From: Pseudomonadota bacterium
GTDB lineage: Bacteria > Pseudomonadota > Alphaproteobacteria > Micavibrionales > UBA1664
Length of the DNA: 64,000 bases
Direction: 5' to 3'
Assembly (NCBI GenBank): GCA_009926935.1
Contig: RFNZ01000005.1
Location: 86,118 to 150,117, forward strand
Below, piece after piece: positions 27,262 to 36,232 of this stretch (its first letter is position 1; every line of letters starts with the position of its first letter). A program made the position numbers and the translations under genes. The notes under the pieces were generated by a model. That model made no database searches and had not been told where the DNA came from. It saw nothing but the letters and a program-made list of their open reading frames with translations.

Positions 27262-28977
27262 TTAAAACGGACGTGCGATTTTGATGGCAGCGCGGGGTGT
27301 CTGGCTTGTGCGGCTGCCGACGTCTGTTGTGAGAGGCAGAGCCCAGAACGCCTCAAGGTTTGTGCCATAAAGGAACGTGCCGCGTACGCCAATACCTGTA
27401 GAAGCCAGACTGTCGATTTTTTCGCCTGATGTCGTTGCGTCCTTATTCCAGATACGACCAGCATCGTAGAAGCCAAAAAGCTGATAGCCATCAAAGAAAG
27501 TGTTTTCAAACGGGTTGTTCCATTGCAGTTCGAGCTTACCTGCTATGCCTTGCTCGCCTACAATTTCAGATGGGTCGTAACCGCGGCCGTAGCTTGAACC
27601 GCCGACACCGAATTCCTCCGAAGATAGAAGTGCATCCGAGCTGTGTTGCCCTTTGACGGAGACAAGGAGATTGAGCGAGTTTACTAAGCGCTGCAGGCGC
27701 TGGATCTCAAGTTCGTATTTCGTGAACTGGGGATCACCCAATGCACGGGATAGGCCGGCATCGCCTTCATCGCTTGCGCCGAAGATATCCAGACCTTTCG
27801 ATGCCTTGAAGGCTACGCTGTTGATACCAACACCTAGGAGAGTATCGGTGAAGTCGAGGTCAGCACCCAAACGGAAGGCGCGTATGTTATCGATGCGTTC
27901 GATGTCGATATTGCTTGTTGTTTCCGTGTTACGGGCATCCAGCTGTGCCGATAGTTTGAAGCTGAGTGCACGAGTGCGGATGACAGGCTGTTCAACACGC
28001 AGCTCTCCGTATGTCGAGCGACCGTTGATGTTGAAAACGTGCAGTGTATCGCCGGGCTCGGTAAATGCTTGAGAGCCCATGATGTGTACGATAGTACCCC
28101 AAGGGCCAACCGGCTGGTCGTAGCTGATGTTGCCGTAAGCGAGTTCTTTTGTGAGGCTTCTGCCAGGAGCGTAGACGGCTTCTACGCCAATACGCTCACC
28201 AAGACCAAGCAGTGCATTGGTTGCAAAGGCGGCACTTAGCTGCGATTCACCCAAAAACTCACTTCCGTATGTGTCGAAGCCAACCTGGCCATCGTAAGGG
28301 GTACGCTCAACGAAAATTTTCATCTCGGCGCCGCCTACAACCGTAGGTGATGGAGCCAGAACGCTGCGGGCAGTGATACCCGGCAGGTCGTTGATTAGGA
28401 GCATCGCTTGCTCCATATCCTTGATATTGGAAACGCCCCCTTTGCGGATGTAATCGGCGTAACCATTTACAATTTTGGCTTCATACTCGGACAACTGGCC
28501 TTCAACCGTCACATTGTCAACAAATCCCTCGACCACGCGCATTGTGACGTTACCGCTCTCGATGGTTTGGGGCGGGATAACGACTTGCGTTAAAATATAA
28601 CCTTCATTGCGGTATTTGGCCGTAATGGCTGCTGCGATGGCATAAACATCGGCGAGCGAGATTCTCTGGCCGATTTTGTCGGCATATAAAGCCTCGATTT
28701 CGGCTGACGGATAGGCTGTCATCCCTTCCAGATTAAGACTTGCGAGCGTCAGCATCATGTTTTCTGCGCCCTGAGGGGCAGCGGATGCCGCATCCGAGCT
28801 CACGTCAATGGCCTGAGGCTGGATTGCGCGGGGCATGGAGCGTATGTTGAGTCGTTGCTCGACACGGCCTGCGTCCGTTGTGCCTCTGATGCTTTGCGCG
28901 TAGACGCCTGTCCCCGAAAAAGTGAGCATCGTAGCGGCCAAGAAGCCGAATTTCATAACTTTTAAAGAAGGGCGCAC
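27262..28977 (-). CDS. TpsB outer-membrane transporter (ShlB/FhaC family)
   Basis: A 571-residue two-partner secretion pore. After a signal peptide (ends near VYAQS) come two POTRA domains (residues ~75–150 and ~150–225, including VIPPQTIESGNVTMRVVEG). A C-terminal 16-strand beta barrel follows, ending in phenylalanine (KIARPF), as BamA substrates do. The lid-loop-type motif GRGYDPSEIVGEQG matches the VRGY signature of the Omp85/TpsB family. GTG 28977 is chosen because AAGG lies eight bases upstream; ATG 28956 is possible. It is divergent from the exoprotein gene across 178 bp, whereas such pairs are more often co-directional. Confidence 0.92.
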   Translation of the reverse strand: MRPSLKVMKFGFLAATMLTFSGTGVYAQSIRGTTDAGRVEQRLNIRSMPRAIQPQAIDVSSDAASAAPQGAENMMLTLASLNLEGMTAYPSAEIEALYADKIGQRISLADVYAIAAAITAKYRNEGYILTQVVIPPQTIESGNVTMRVVEGFVDNVTVEGQLSEYEAKIVNGYADYIRKGGVSNIKDMEQAMLLINDLPGITARSVLAPSPTVVGGAEMKIFVERTPYDGQVGFDTYGSEFLGESQLSAAFATNALLGLGERIGVEAVYAPGRSLTKELAYGNISYDQPVGPWGTIVHIMGSQAFTEPGDTLHVFNINGRSTYGELRVEQPVIRTRALSFKLSAQLDARNTETTSNIDIERIDNIRAFRLGADLDFTDTLLGVGINSVAFKASKGLDIFGASDEGDAGLSRALGDPQFTKYELEIQRLQRLVNSLNLLVSVKGQHSSDALLSSEEFGVGGSSYGRGYDPSEIVGEQGIAGKLELQWNNPFENTFFDGYQLFGFYDAGRIWNKDATTSGEKIDSLASTGIGVRGTFLYGTNLEAFWALPLTTDVGSRTSQTPRAAIKIARPF

Positions 28978-29121
28978 GATAGAGACCTTAGGTTAAACAG
29001 GTTAAGCAGAACTATGTTAGCCGCCCCAAGAGACTGCCATACAAAGCCTTTGAACTAAACCGGAAAAACATTTTACCTAATAAATAAATTGCGTTCTGGT
29101 CTAAGTTCAGCTTATGGTCTA

Positions 29122-29137
29122 TTAACTTTTTATTAAC
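29122..29137. promoter_or_regulatory. CtrA-type binding site (TTAA-N7-TTAAC)
   Basis: TTAA at 29122–29125 and TTAAC at 29133–29137 are seven bases apart, the full CtrA consensus, only 18 bp before the tpsA start codon. At that distance it would overlap the promoter or untranslated leader. The surrounding 178-bp divergent region is AT-rich and must also hold the tpsB promoter. Confidence 0.4.
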
Positions 29138-29155
29138 CTGACAAGGGAGGCCTCC

Positions 29156-31870
29156 ATGGCTGCCAACAGATTTTTTCAAGACAAACGTTCATCGTTTCGT
29201 AATGCGCTGCTTGGCACGACTTGCCTGATCGGTCTTGCTTTTGGCGTAACAGCAGCGGAGGCACAAGACCTCCCTGTTTATAACAGCACACTTTTTGGGA
29301 CAGTCGACGTAACAAATGTTACGGCCAGACAGCAGAATATTGCTGCATCAAACATAGCTGGAGCAATTTTTGACTCCTTCAATGTGTGCACGGTCTGTAC
29401 GGTTAATATCAACTCCGAAGGCTCAGACGCACTTTTTGTAGGAGTTATCAATTCCAGCAGTTTTCAACCAACGCGGATACTTGGAACCATCAACTCCAAT
29501 GCCCGTACCGTTCTCAGGGATTCTAACGGCTTTATCTTTGGTCGTGATTCCGTTGTTAACGTTCCTGGTCTAGTTGTTACGACTGGCGAATTGGATATGG
29601 CTGCTCTTGAAAACAATCAGCCAAGCTTTGACATCGACAATCTTGCGGATTCAACCATTACACTCCGCGGTACTATCAATGTAGAAGAAGGTGGCTTTGC
29701 AGCATTTGTAGCCCCGCAGGTGCGAAACTTTGGCGTTATCAATGCCAAGCTTGGCCGCGTGGCTTTAGCAGCCGGTGAAGTCATTACAGTTGATATGTAC
29801 GGCGATAACCTTATCAGCCTTGCCGCTGACCCTGCGACAACCGAGGCTATCATCCAGCAGCGCGGTGAAATCAATGCTGAAGGCGGTGTGGTTCAGCTTT
29901 CGGCCAATGCGGCATCTGCTACCGTTAACAATCTTGTCAACATGACCGGTATTGTCCGCACGGCTTCGGCCACGGTAAAAGGCGGAAAAATTATTCTGTC
30001 CGGCGGCCGCGTGAACGTGGCCGGTACACTTGATGCCCGCGGCGCCGAAGTTGGAGAAGGCCCGGTCGGTGGCGGTGATATCGAGATTACCTCACGCAAC
30101 GATACGTATATACGCGATGAAGCCTATGTTGTGACCAATGAAGGCGGCTCCGTCAATATTGTATCAGGCGATGATATTCGCCTGTTCGGTTCCGAGATTG
30201 CTCCGGGTCCATTCATGAGCGCCGTTGACAGCTTTGGCGGCGACATCACATTTGATGCTGCAGGCCAGATTGTTATTGAGGAAGGCCAGATCGTAGATGC
30301 CGGTGGTGGCGATATCGACTTTACTAACGACGATGGTCTGCTTGCTGCTGAGCATACGATCCGTACCGGCGGCGAGGGTAGCATCCATTACGAACAGGTC
30401 ATGTCGCGTGTATATGACTCGCGTAATACGGTTCAGGCTGCGTTGGATGCCGTTATCAACGTTGGGGATGGCCTTACGTCACTCTATGTAGACGCCGGCG
30501 AATGGAACGAGTATGTCAGTGCTTCAGGCGAAAGCATCAGTAATCTTGAATTCTATGGTGCGCAGTGGGGCGAAGATGCCCGCGGTGCCGGTGAATTTAC
30601 CGACGGGGAAACCGTTCTGACTGGGGCGAGTTTCTACAGCATGGATTCAGTTTCGGTTGATGGGTTCTACTTTGGCGAGCCAAACCCAGAAGGTGAAATC
30701 ACTTTGAGCGGATCTCCATGGATTGATGGTATCTCTGTTTACGACACTGGCGATGTAACCATCGTAAATAACATCATCCGTAATTATGCGGGATCTGGTA
30801 TTTATGTTGCGAATTCCGGCACTGTTGAGATCAGCCAGAACAATCTGGATGGCCAAGGCAATATCAAGGGCTCATACGGTGTCCAGCTTTCCGGCGTAAA
30901 TGATGCGACGATTAGTGATAACGACATTGCCAATAACAATGCAGAGTCTGAGCAAGCAGGCATTTTCGTTGACTACCAAAGCTTTAGAAGGAAGCCTATT
31001 GATTTGGACGAGGATGAGCATTTTGAATTCCTCGATCGCCCTACACCGAACATCGTTATTTCGGGCAACAATCTCACCGACAACTCTTACGGTATGGTTT
31101 TTGAGACCGGCAACATTGATCTGACGGGTGAAACCAATACGATTGTTGGTGGTGAAGTTGGAATGCTCTTTATCCCGCCAGTCATCGAAGATGATTTTCC
31201 GGAAGTTGATGGTGAGTTTTCACCGGAGCCTTTGGTGGACACATTCTCACCTGAGTTGACTTTGGTGGGTAACACTATTGGCACGACGGTGTTTGATGGT
31301 CAGAGCACGTATTTTGTTGAGCTTGCCAATGGCGCGTTGTTCAACCCCGGTACGCCGACCATTCTGGATGGAAATAACGCTACGTATGTAACGCCATTCG
31401 GTACGGTTACGCCTTCGGTTACCGGTGGCCTTACCGGCGACCAGTTTAGTTTCCTCGAGACAATGTTCCAGCACTTCATTGATGATAATACGCTGGGGCT
31501 TTTCCTCTTTGGTTCGCTTGCTACTCCCGGCAGCTTTAATATAGAGGATACATACCGTAACGCGATTGCCAATTATCAGGCGAATAACCCTGGCCCAGGA
31601 TTTACCATTCTTGGCCTTCCAAGCACCGGTTTCAACGTCGGCACGAGGGGTTTCGGGCTTCCCGGTAACCTGAATGACATCGCGCCTGCGGCCGGCGGAA
31701 ATAGCGCCTCCGGACTGAATAATATTGCGCCTGCAGCCGGTGGCGGCAGCCAAGCATCATGCTGGCAGGATGCTGTTAACAATGCGGCGCAGGGTAATGC
31801 CTCGACCTATAACATGTCGACGGATCCAGATGACGCGCTTAATGCAGCGGCATCCTGTGGTGCTTCGTAA
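29156..31870 (+). CDS. TpsA exoprotein (filamentous hemagglutinin type, beta-helix)
   Basis: A 904-residue secreted or surface protein, partner of the divergent TpsB. The extended signal peptide ends near TAAEAQ. The TPS secretion domain covers about residues 40–260, with RTVLRDSNGFIFGRDSVVNVPGL in place of the usual NPNG region (short motif NGFIFGRDSVVNVPGL). The middle (about 330–690) is a right-handed beta helix with NosD-like turns (NNIIRNYAGSGIYV, ISQNNLDGQGN). The tail repeats NDIAPAAGGNS and NNIAPAAGGGS, then carries a Cys pair (SCW and SCGAS) within the last 50 residues. The protein is acidic and low in Lys. A GGGAGG ribosome site supports ATG 29156. Its ligand is unknown. Confidence 0.85.
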   Translation: MAANRFFQDKRSSFRNALLGTTCLIGLAFGVTAAEAQDLPVYNSTLFGTVDVTNVTARQQNIAASNIAGAIFDSFNVCTVCTVNINSEGSDALFVGVINSSSFQPTRILGTINSNARTVLRDSNGFIFGRDSVVNVPGLVVTTGELDMAALENNQPSFDIDNLADSTITLRGTINVEEGGFAAFVAPQVRNFGVINAKLGRVALAAGEVITVDMYGDNLISLAADPATTEAIIQQRGEINAEGGVVQLSANAASATVNNLVNMTGIVRTASATVKGGKIILSGGRVNVAGTLDARGAEVGEGPVGGGDIEITSRNDTYIRDEAYVVTNEGGSVNIVSGDDIRLFGSEIAPGPFMSAVDSFGGDITFDAAGQIVIEEGQIVDAGGGDIDFTNDDGLLAAEHTIRTGGEGSIHYEQVMSRVYDSRNTVQAALDAVINVGDGLTSLYVDAGEWNEYVSASGESISNLEFYGAQWGEDARGAGEFTDGETVLTGASFYSMDSVSVDGFYFGEPNPEGEITLSGSPWIDGISVYDTGDVTIVNNIIRNYAGSGIYVANSGTVEISQNNLDGQGNIKGSYGVQLSGVNDATISDNDIANNNAESEQAGIFVDYQSFRRKPIDLDEDEHFEFLDRPTPNIVISGNNLTDNSYGMVFETGNIDLTGETNTIVGGEVGMLFIPPVIEDDFPEVDGEFSPEPLVDTFSPELTLVGNTIGTTVFDGQSTYFVELANGALFNPGTPTILDGNNATYVTPFGTVTPSVTGGLTGDQFSFLETMFQHFIDDNTLGLFLFGSLATPGSFNIEDTYRNAIANYQANNPGPGFTILGLPSTGFNVGTRGFGLPGNLNDIAPAAGGNSASGLNNIAPAAGGGSQASCWQDAVNNAAQGNASTYNMSTDPDDALNAAASCGAS

Positions 31871-31892
31871 CACTTTGACCCACTCAATTAAT

Positions 31893-31923
31893 AAAAGCGG
31901 CCCCTTTGTGGGGCCGCTTTTTT
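31893..31923 (+). terminator. Rho-independent terminator of tpsA
   Basis: AAAAGCGGCCCC (31893–31904) and GGGGCCGCTTTT (31910–31921) form a 12-bp stem around the loop TTTGT and run into further T residues. It lies 23 bp after the tpsA stop. Confidence 0.9.
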
Positions 31924-31936
31924 GTTTAGGTACATT

Positions 31937-32149
31937 TTACAAGATAAACGATCCCAGAATGCGGACTGGTCTGCGTGCGGCACGATCAAATGTACGTTTT
32001 GGTTTAAATCCGGTCTGGGCCAGTTGTTCGCTTACGGCTTTATGCAACCCTGAGCGCTCATCCAACCAGTCCTTCACGATGGCGTAAGCCAGCGATGTTA
32101 CGAACATCATCAGGCTTGCCCCCAGTACCACTGTCAAACTCGTCATCAT
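31937..32149 (-). CDS. Small single-pass membrane protein, unknown
   Basis: A 70-residue protein with one hydrophobic segment (residues ~5–25, LTVVLGASLMMFVTSLAYAIV) followed by a basic tail rich in Arg and Lys (FKPKRTFDRAARRPVR). The strong GGGGGAG ribosome site seven to eight bases before ATG 32149 argues that it is translated. I recognise no family. It is convergent with tpsA, whose terminator lies at its 3' end, and divergent from mraZ. Confidence 0.65.
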   Translation of the reverse strand: MMTSLTVVLGASLMMFVTSLAYAIVKDWLDERSGLHKAVSEQLAQTGFKPKRTFDRAARRPVRILGSFIL

Positions 32150-32424
32150 TGATATTCTCCCCCTGTTAAACTCGTGTTCTTTTATTTGCCCGTTGTACCG
32201 GGCTTATGGGGTACATTATGTTTTTTATTATGAAAAAACAATAAAAAAATGTTTAATATCAATGGTTTATAAAAATCAAAATTAAAGTTTATTTTTTCAT
32301 AACATAAAACTATTGAGTCTCTGTTTTGTTGGTTGGCGCAGTAAAGGCAAAGAAGGGTGCTTAGAAATCATTTTGAACAAGCTAAAAATCTTATGAATTT
32401 TCAGTTATTTGCGTTCAAATCCTG
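32150..32424. other. AT-rich intergenic region upstream of the dcw cluster
   Basis: No gene is apparent in this part of the 372-bp gap. It is strongly AT-rich with A and T runs (for example around 32219–32250 and 32270–32310), unlike the flanking DNA. It should hold the promoter of the small minus-strand gene and any upstream activating elements of mraZ. I see no clear hairpin. Confidence 0.5.
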
Positions 32425-32455
32425 TTGACGTCCCATTTTATCCCATGGTATCCCA
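32425..32455 (+). promoter_or_regulatory. MraZ operator: three TGGGA repeats overlapping a promoter
   Basis: TCCCA occurs at 32431–32435, 32441–32445 and 32451–32455. On the minus strand this is three TGGGA boxes with exact 5-bp spacers, the arrangement bound by MraZ in E. coli (TGGGN repeats, 5-nt spacing). TTGACG (32425–32430), a good −35 box, touches the first repeat, and the −10 region (around 32448–32454, TATCCC) would lie within the repeats. Binding of MraZ should therefore repress its own operon. The mraZ start is 67 bp downstream. Confidence 0.85.
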
Positions 32456-32521
32456 TAAGTATCACCTCCGTTCATCGCAGGATCGGGCAAGCGCTGGCGG
32501 ACTTCCTTGGAATTTTGGGTC

Positions 32522-32980
32522 ATGGGTCTTTTCTTATCGACCATCGTCAATCGTATCGACCGCAAGGGACGTATCTCTGTGCCGGGGGCTTACCGTGCGG
32601 CGCTTGAAGCGCAGCCTTTTTCAGGTGTTATCCTTATGAAATCACCTCTCCATATTGCACTTGAGGGATTTGCACCTGCCCGGATGGAAGATATTGCCGA
32701 GCGTCTGGATGCCTATCCCATGTTCTCGCAGGATCAGGATGATCTTGCGGCGGCTACTCTCGCAGAGGCCGTGCCCCTCCATTTCGATGGAGAAGGGCGA
32801 ATTGTGCTGCCCACAGAGCTAACAGCCTATGCAGGCTTCAAGGATGAAGTAGCGTTTGTGGGGCTCGGACGGAAGTTCCAGATGTGGGCGCCGGAGGCCT
32901 GGCGCAAGCGCCGTGATCTTGCTCAAAAATCAGTGCGTACAAAAGGACTCGTTCTGCCAATGAAGAGGAGCGACGCATGA
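32522..32980 (+). CDS. mraZ: MraZ transcriptional regulator
   Basis: A 152-residue DNA-binding protein made of two AbrB-like halves. Each half carries the DXXXR pattern: RIDRKGRISVP in the first and FDGEGRIVLP in the second. It forms a ring and represses the division cluster by binding TGGGN repeats, which are present just upstream. ATG 32522 is chosen over TTG 32507. It overlaps rsmH by 4 bp. Confidence 0.95.
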   Translation: MGLFLSTIVNRIDRKGRISVPGAYRAALEAQPFSGVILMKSPLHIALEGFAPARMEDIAERLDAYPMFSQDQDDLAAATLAEAVPLHFDGEGRIVLPTELTAYAGFKDEVAFVGLGRKFQMWAPEAWRKRRDLAQKSVRTKGLVLPMKRSDA

Positions 32981-33924
32981 CCAACGCACCTCACATCCCT
33001 GTCATGCTGCCCGAAGTATTGGAGGCGCTTGCCCCGCGAGATGGTGCCATATACGTGGACGGAACCTTTGGTGCGGGTGGCTATACGCGCGGTATACTTG
33101 CTGCTGCGACATGCAAGGTTGTGGGGATTGACCGTGACCCTGGGGCGTTTACGCGCGCTCAAACCTTGAGCCGTGATCACGCGGACCGATTTTTCCCTGT
33201 CCATGGCACATTCGGTGATGTGGCTATGCATCTGCAGGCATTGGGGTTGCAACAGGTTGACGGCTTTGTGCTCGACTTAGGTGTTTCATCCATGCAGCTT
33301 GATGAGGCTGAGCGCGGGTTTTCATTTGCCAAGGATGGACCGCTTGACATGCGCATGGACACGACGTGCGGAGAGCCTGCCAGCATTCTTGTAAACACGC
33401 TTTCAGAAAAGGAGCTCGCGGATATCATCTGGACTTATGGCGAGGAACGTTACGCAAAAAAAATAGCCTCTGCCATTGTGCGTGCCCGTGCCGAGAAAAA
33501 AATCGAAACTACGCTTGTGCTTGCAGACATTGTTAGCGCGGCTATGCCAGCTGCTTCTCGCAAATTTGCCATCCATCCTGCAACACGCACTTTTCAAGCG
33601 CTGCGTATTGCTGTTAATGGCGAGCTTGATCAACTTCATGCCGCGCTTGAAGCGGCCATTGATGTACTAGCAGAAGGCGGGAGACTTGTAATCGTCTCGT
33701 TCCATTCTCTTGAAGATACGATTGTAAAAAACTTTTTTAGAAAAAATGGCCCTGCACAGGCTGGTTCAAGGCATCTGCCTGATATCGCAGGCGCACCGGC
33801 GCTTTTTGTGCAGCCGTTTAAAAAAACCGTTGCCGCGAGTGAGGCTGAATGTAAATCCAATCCGCGATCTCGCTCTGCCAAGTTGCGCTGGGGAATAAGA
33901 ACGGCTGAAAGGAAAGCTGCCTGA
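32977..33924 (+). CDS. rsmH: 16S rRNA C1402 N4-methyltransferase
   Basis: RsmH (MraW) methylates the N4 of cytosine 1402 in the 16S rRNA decoding centre. The 315-residue protein starts HIPVMLPEVLEAL and contains the SAM-binding VDGTFGAGGYTRGIL, the LDLGVSSMQLD segment, RTFQALRIAVN and the C-terminal VSFHSLEDTIVK. It overlaps mraZ by 4 bp, and its last base is the first base of ftsL. Confidence 0.97.
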   Translation: MTNAPHIPVMLPEVLEALAPRDGAIYVDGTFGAGGYTRGILAAATCKVVGIDRDPGAFTRAQTLSRDHADRFFPVHGTFGDVAMHLQALGLQQVDGFVLDLGVSSMQLDEAERGFSFAKDGPLDMRMDTTCGEPASILVNTLSEKELADIIWTYGEERYAKKIASAIVRARAEKKIETTLVLADIVSAAMPAASRKFAIHPATRTFQALRIAVNGELDQLHAALEAAIDVLAEGGRLVIVSFHSLEDTIVKNFFRKNGPAQAGSRHLPDIAGAPALFVQPFKKTVAASEAECKSNPRSRSAKLRWGIRTAERKAA

Positions 33925-34493
33925 TGACAACGGTTATTTCACGCCGCTCGGGATTTTCAATCTGGCCTATAGCGCTGGCGTTTAATGCCCTGCTGCTGGC
34001 AGCATGCGTGTTTATCGTGACACAAGAAGTTAAGCAGCATGAGGCGTCTATTGCCCAGTTCAATCGGCAAATTTTAGCCGAACAGCAGACAATGCGTGTT
34101 TTGGATGCCGAATGGGCTTATCTGACAAGACCGCAAAGGCTTGAAGAACTCTTAGCCATGAGGGAAGCAACACCGAACACGCCACAAAAAGAGGCATCAC
34201 AAACGCCAGTCCCAACCGTTGTCGATATCGAGCCTTCTGTCGGTACGAGTGCGTCAATAACAACTGCAAAACCAAAGGCACTCAAGAAGGTTGAAAAACC
34301 GGCAGTTACCAGAGTGGCTGAAGTAAAAGCAGTGATCGTAAAACCTAAAAAGACTGAAAAGATCGTTCAAAAAAAAGCAGAGCCTGACATTGTCTGGTCA
34401 ATCAAAAGGCAGGCAACGCAGCCTAAGAGAGCGCAGCTTGCATCGGGCACTTATCCAGTGCGTGCAGGGGTTGCCAAACCGATTTTGGAGTAA
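33924..34493 (+). CDS. ftsL: FtsL-like division protein with extended tail
   Basis: A 189-residue bitopic membrane protein in the ftsL slot. One membrane helix (residues ~13–33) is followed by a leucine-zipper-like stretch ending DAEWAYLTRPQRLEELL, which is typical of alphaproteobacterial FtsL. It should join FtsQ and FtsB in activating FtsWI. The C-terminal ~100 residues are Lys/Pro/Ala/Thr-rich, low in complexity and unusually long for FtsL. Identification rests on position, topology and the coiled-coil motif. Confidence 0.85.
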   Translation: MTTVISRRSGFSIWPIALAFNALLLAACVFIVTQEVKQHEASIAQFNRQILAEQQTMRVLDAEWAYLTRPQRLEELLAMREATPNTPQKEASQTPVPTVVDIEPSVGTSASITTAKPKALKKVEKPAVTRVAEVKAVIVKPKKTEKIVQKKAEPDIVWSIKRQATQPKRAQLASGTYPVRAGVAKPILE

Positions 34494-34495
34494 AC

Positions 34496-36232
34496 ATGAC
34501 ATTTGTCCGTACCCTTAATGAAAAAGCGACCGTGCTTGTTGGTGCACGCGGTTCAGCTGTTGAAACGGCGCGCGGGCGGCTTGTGTTTATGGGTGTGATG
34601 TTTGCAATCGCGTTTACGGCGATGTCTGCAAGGGTTGGGTGGCTTTGCCTGTTTCAGGATGGCGCTGAACCCAGATTTGAATCTGTCGGCGCTGACGCCG
34701 GAAATGCTGCTGTGCTTGCGGCGGGACGTGCCGATATCGTGGATAGAAACGGCGTTCTTCTGGCGACAACGCTTGATACGATCTCGTTGTTTGCGGATCC
34801 AAAACTGATAGCCGATGCCCGTGCTGTTACGCGTGATCTTAAGCAAATTTTTCCTACCCTTGAGGAGGAAGCGCTATACAACAAATTGTCCGGTAAAGGC
34901 AGATTTGTTTGGATAGAGCGCGGGGTTACGCCCAAGGCTATGGAGGCTGTGAATGCGCTTGGGCATCCTGGTCTTGATTTCAGGTTTGAGAACAAGCGTT
35001 TTTATCCGCAGGAAGCACTTACAGCCCATATCGTTGGCTATACAGGCGTTGATGGTGATGGATTTGCTGGGGTCGAACGTAGTTTTGATGAGGCTCTCAG
35101 AAAAGATGCGAAACCTTTGCAGCTCAGTATTGATGTGCGCTATCAGCATGCTTTACGCCGCGCGATGGCGCAGGCCGTATCCAAGTTTTCGGCAAAAGGG
35201 GCAGCAGGCACCATAGTTGATATCCATACTGGCGAGATACTTGCGGCTGTGTCTTTGCCGGATTTCAACCCGCAGGATGTCAACGCTGCCAGCGATGATC
35301 AAAAATTCAATCGTTTTGCACTGGGCGTTTATGAGATGGGGTCAACTTTCAAGACCTTTTCAACCGCGGCATTGCTTGACCGGGTTGATGCCAATTTCGG
35401 CCAAAAGTTTGATGCAAGCCAGCCGCTTAAACGCGGGCGTTTTACCATCAAAGACTATCATGCAAAAAATATGGTCATGACTGTGCCTGAAATATTTATG
35501 CACTCATCCAATATTGGCACCGCCCTTATGGGTGAAAAAATTGGAACGCCAGTTTTGAAGCAGTTTTACGAGGATTTGGGTTTTGACAGGCCTGTGCCCG
35601 TCGCTCTTTCGGAACGCGCGGAGCCACTGGTTCCCAATCCCTGGAGAGATATCAATACGGTAACAGCGAGCTACGGGCATGGCATATCGGTTACGCCGCT
35701 GCATTTGATACGGGCTTTTTCCGGCATTGTGAACGGTGGAGATTTACCGGCGCTCCATATCGTTAAAGATGAGCATGATGAAATACGCCCACGTATCGTT
35801 TCTGAAGAAACTTCAGATCGGATGCGTCGCTTGCTCAGGCTTGTGGTCACGCACGGCACGGGCGAAAAAGCCGATGTTGAAGGTGCCATGGTTGCAGGAA
35901 AAACAGGTACTTCCGAGAAAATACTCGGCGGCAAGTATGTGGAAGACCAGCTTGTATCGTCTTTTGTTGCCACGTTTCCTGCGGATAATCCGAAATACGC
36001 CATCCTGATATCCGTAGATGAGCCAAAAGGCACCAAGGAGAGTTACGGTTATGCGACTGCCGGATGGGTAGCCGCCCCTGCCGTTGCTTCTGTCGTCAAG
36101 TCCATGATGGTCATTGAAAACATGCCGATCGCAGATAAAGGGCATGATGCTGATATCGAAGCTGAGATGTCCCGATACATGCCACTTGAAAACAAGGCAG
36201 CAAAGGCGCAGCTTGCTACCTACGAACGATGA
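34496..36232 (+). CDS. ftsI: Septal peptidoglycan transpeptidase (PBP3)
   Basis: A 578-residue class B penicillin-binding protein that cross-links septal wall. It has one N-terminal membrane helix (~28–50), a pedestal domain starting at ADIVDRNGVLLA, and a transpeptidase domain with Ser283 in GSTFK, SSN in MHSSNIG and KTGT in AGKTGTSEK. It lies two bases after ftsL and overlaps murE by 4 bp. Confidence 0.96.
   Translation: MTFVRTLNEKATVLVGARGSAVETARGRLVFMGVMFAIAFTAMSARVGWLCLFQDGAEPRFESVGADAGNAAVLAAGRADIVDRNGVLLATTLDTISLFADPKLIADARAVTRDLKQIFPTLEEEALYNKLSGKGRFVWIERGVTPKAMEAVNALGHPGLDFRFENKRFYPQEALTAHIVGYTGVDGDGFAGVERSFDEALRKDAKPLQLSIDVRYQHALRRAMAQAVSKFSAKGAAGTIVDIHTGEILAAVSLPDFNPQDVNAASDDQKFNRFALGVYEMGSTFKTFSTAALLDRVDANFGQKFDASQPLKRGRFTIKDYHAKNMVMTVPEIFMHSSNIGTALMGEKIGTPVLKQFYEDLGFDRPVPVALSERAEPLVPNPWRDINTVTASYGHGISVTPLHLIRAFSGIVNGGDLPALHIVKDEHDEIRPRIVSEETSDRMRRLLRLVVTHGTGEKADVEGAMVAGKTGTSEKILGGKYVEDQLVSSFVATFPADNPKYAILISVDEPKGTKESYGYATAGWVAAPAVASVVKSMMVIENMPIADKGHDADIEAEMSRYMPLENKAAKAQLATYER

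Noticed and set aside
28993..29005. TTAA-N5-TTAA near the tpsB start
   Set aside because: Spacing is five rather than seven bases, so it does not fit a CtrA box.
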